A program made the translations under genes and the position numbers. Of a stretch of DNA of 13,544 nt, positions 12,610-13,544 are shown in pieces (positions within the stretch are counted from its first letter, which is position 1; each line of letters starts with the position of its first letter). The notes beneath the pieces are model-generated. The model did not search any database. It saw only the letters and a program-made list of their open reading frames with translations, and was not told the origin of the DNA. Origin of the DNA: an uncultured Georgenia sp. (GTDB lineage: Bacteria; Actinomycetota; Actinomycetes; Actinomycetales; Actinomycetaceae); NCBI RefSeq assembly GCF_937958535.1, contig NZ_CALGNQ010000010.1, positions 1-13,544 of the forward strand. The letters run 5' to 3'.

Positions 12610-12626
12610 CCGCCCGCGCAGGGCGG
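12610..12626 (-). terminator. Hairpin downstream of gdhA
   Basis: CCGCCC (12610-12615) and GGGCGG (12621-12626) form a 6-bp stem with a 5-base loop, 3 bases after the gdhA stop codon. It is a modest terminator candidate between gdhA and cutC, without a T-run. Confidence 0.45.
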
Positions 12627-12629
12627 TGG

Positions 12630-13544
12630 CTAGATCACGCCCTGGGCGAGCATCGCGTCGGCCACCTTGATGAAGCCGGCGATGTTCGCCCCCACGACGT
12701 AGTCACCCGGCCGTCCGTACTCCTCCGCGGTGGCGGCGCAGCGGTCGTGGATGTCGCGCATGATGTCGGCGAGCCGGGCCTCGGTGTACTCGAAGCTCCA
12801 CGAGTCGCGGCTGGCGTTCTGCTGCATCTCCAGTGCCGAGGTGGCCACGCCGCCGGCGTTGGCCGCCTTGCCCGGGCCGAAGAGCACGCCGTTCTCCTGC
12901 AGCAGGCGCACCGCGTCGGGGGTGGTGGGCATGTTCGCGCCCTCGGCGACCACCCGCACGCCGTTCTTCAGCAGCGCCCGCGCGTCGTTGAGGTCGAGCT
13001 CGTTCTGCGTGGCGCAGGGCAGGGCGACGTCCGTCGGCACGTTCCAGATGGAGGAGTCGGTGACGAGGAGCGAGCCGGGGCGGCGCGCGACGTAGTCCTT
13101 CGCGCGGCCGCGGTGGTTGAGCTTGACGTCCTTGAGCAGGTCGAGGTCGATCCCCGCCTCGTCGACGACGTAGCCGGAGGAGTCAGAGAACGCAAGCACC
13201 GTGGCACCGAGCTGGATGGCCTTCTCGATGGCGTAGATGGCCACGTTCCCGGAGCCGGAGACGGTGACCCGGCGGCCCTCGAAGCTCTCCCCCCGGGTGG
13301 CGAGCATCTCGTTGGCGAAGAGCACGGTGCCGTAGCCGGTGGCCTCGGTGCGCACGAGCGAGCCGCCCCAGGTGATGCCCTTGCCGGTGAGCACGCCGGA
13401 CTCGTAGCGGTTGGTGATCCGCTTGTACTGGCCGAAGAGGAAGCCGATCTCGCGCTGCCCCACGCCGATGTCACCGGCGGGGACGTCGGTGTACTCCCCG
13501 AGGTGGCGGTACAGCTCGGTCATGAACGACTGGCAGAACCGCAT
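12630..13544 (-). CDS. gdhA: NADP-type glutamate dehydrogenase, N-terminus cut by window edge
   Basis: GdhA makes glutamate from 2-oxoglutarate and ammonia with NADPH in the cytoplasm. Only the last 304 residues are inside the window; the family is about 445-450 long, so roughly 145 residues, including the substrate-binding lysines, lie beyond base 13544. The methionine at the window end is internal (MRFCQSFMTELYRHLG is a mid-protein family motif), not a start. Visible features are VPAGDIGVGQREIGFLFGQY, KGITWGGSLVRTEATGYG, the Rossmann motif VSGSGNVAIYAIEKAIQLGA, LPCATQNELD, AEGANMPTTPDA, and the C-terminal NAGGVATSALEMQQNAS and GDYVVGANIAGFIKVADAML. These fit the hexameric NADP enzyme (EC 1.4.1.4) rather than the large NAD type. 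The stop is TAG, followed by a hairpin. Confidence 0.97.
   Translation of the reverse strand: MRFCQSFMTELYRHLGEYTDVPAGDIGVGQREIGFLFGQYKRITNRYESGVLTGKGITWGGSLVRTEATGYGTVLFANEMLATRGESFEGRRVTVSGSGNVAIYAIEKAIQLGATVLAFSDSSGYVVDEAGIDLDLLKDVKLNHRGRAKDYVARRPGSLLVTDSSIWNVPTDVALPCATQNELDLNDARALLKNGVRVVAEGANMPTTPDAVRLLQENGVLFGPGKAANAGGVATSALEMQQNASRDSWSFEYTEARLADIMRDIHDRCAATAEEYGRPGDYVVGANIAGFIKVADAMLAQGVI

Overview
The window is high-GC actinobacterial chromosome. Gene content and protein style (BldC, DUF3073, a DUF3618 protein paired with an actinobacterial holin-like protein, PurF with an iron-sulfur ligand set, SCP_3 protein, GTG starts) fit a Gram-positive actinomycete. I would guess a member of the Micrococcales near Intrasporangiaceae or Ornithinimicrobiaceae, but the family-level placement is inference. 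Thirteen protein genes are supported, two of them cut by the window edges. Three genes are on the plus strand and ten on the minus strand.

Layout. 1-2584 (minus, 3' end missing) is a secreted ExeM/NucH-type nuclease. 2871-3616 (plus) is a two-gene membrane operon: a Holin-X-like protein, then a DUF3618 protein overlapping it by ATGA. 3645-3851 (minus) is bldC, convergent with that operon across a 10-bp hairpin. 4147-4332 (plus) is a DUF3073 protein with a structured leader. 8835-4406 (minus) is a compact operon: two-helix membrane protein, RNB-domain ribonuclease, purF, purM, with gaps of 2 and 22 bases and a 4-base overlap. 9328-8951 (minus) is an SCP_3 sterol-carrier-like protein. 11635-9407 (minus) is a secreted, LPSTG-anchored 5'-nucleotidase. 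12495-11788 (minus) is a CutC-family protein. 13544-12630 (minus, 5' end missing) is NADP-type glutamate dehydrogenase.

How the genes may work together. PurF and PurM are steps 1 and 5 of de novo purine synthesis, and GdhA supplies glutamate, the precursor of PurF's glutamine substrate. The secreted nuclease and the wall-anchored nucleotidase could form an outside-the-cell route from DNA to nucleosides plus phosphate, so the window touches both purine synthesis and nucleic-acid scavenging. That link is inference. BldC and DUF3073 next to purFM match the arrangement I recall from Streptomyces.

No tRNA, rRNA, CRISPR array, insertion sequence or phage module is visible, and most of the window is conserved core. 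I did not find a convincing new multi-gene system. The best leads are non-coding: several perfect inverted repeats at gene ends and in leaders, two apparently leaderless promoters, direct repeats between bldC and the DUF3073 gene, a 19-base in-frame repeat shared by the two membrane genes, and a substituted metal ligand in the RNB enzyme. Very long open frames opposite the real genes are GC-bias shadows and are rejected.
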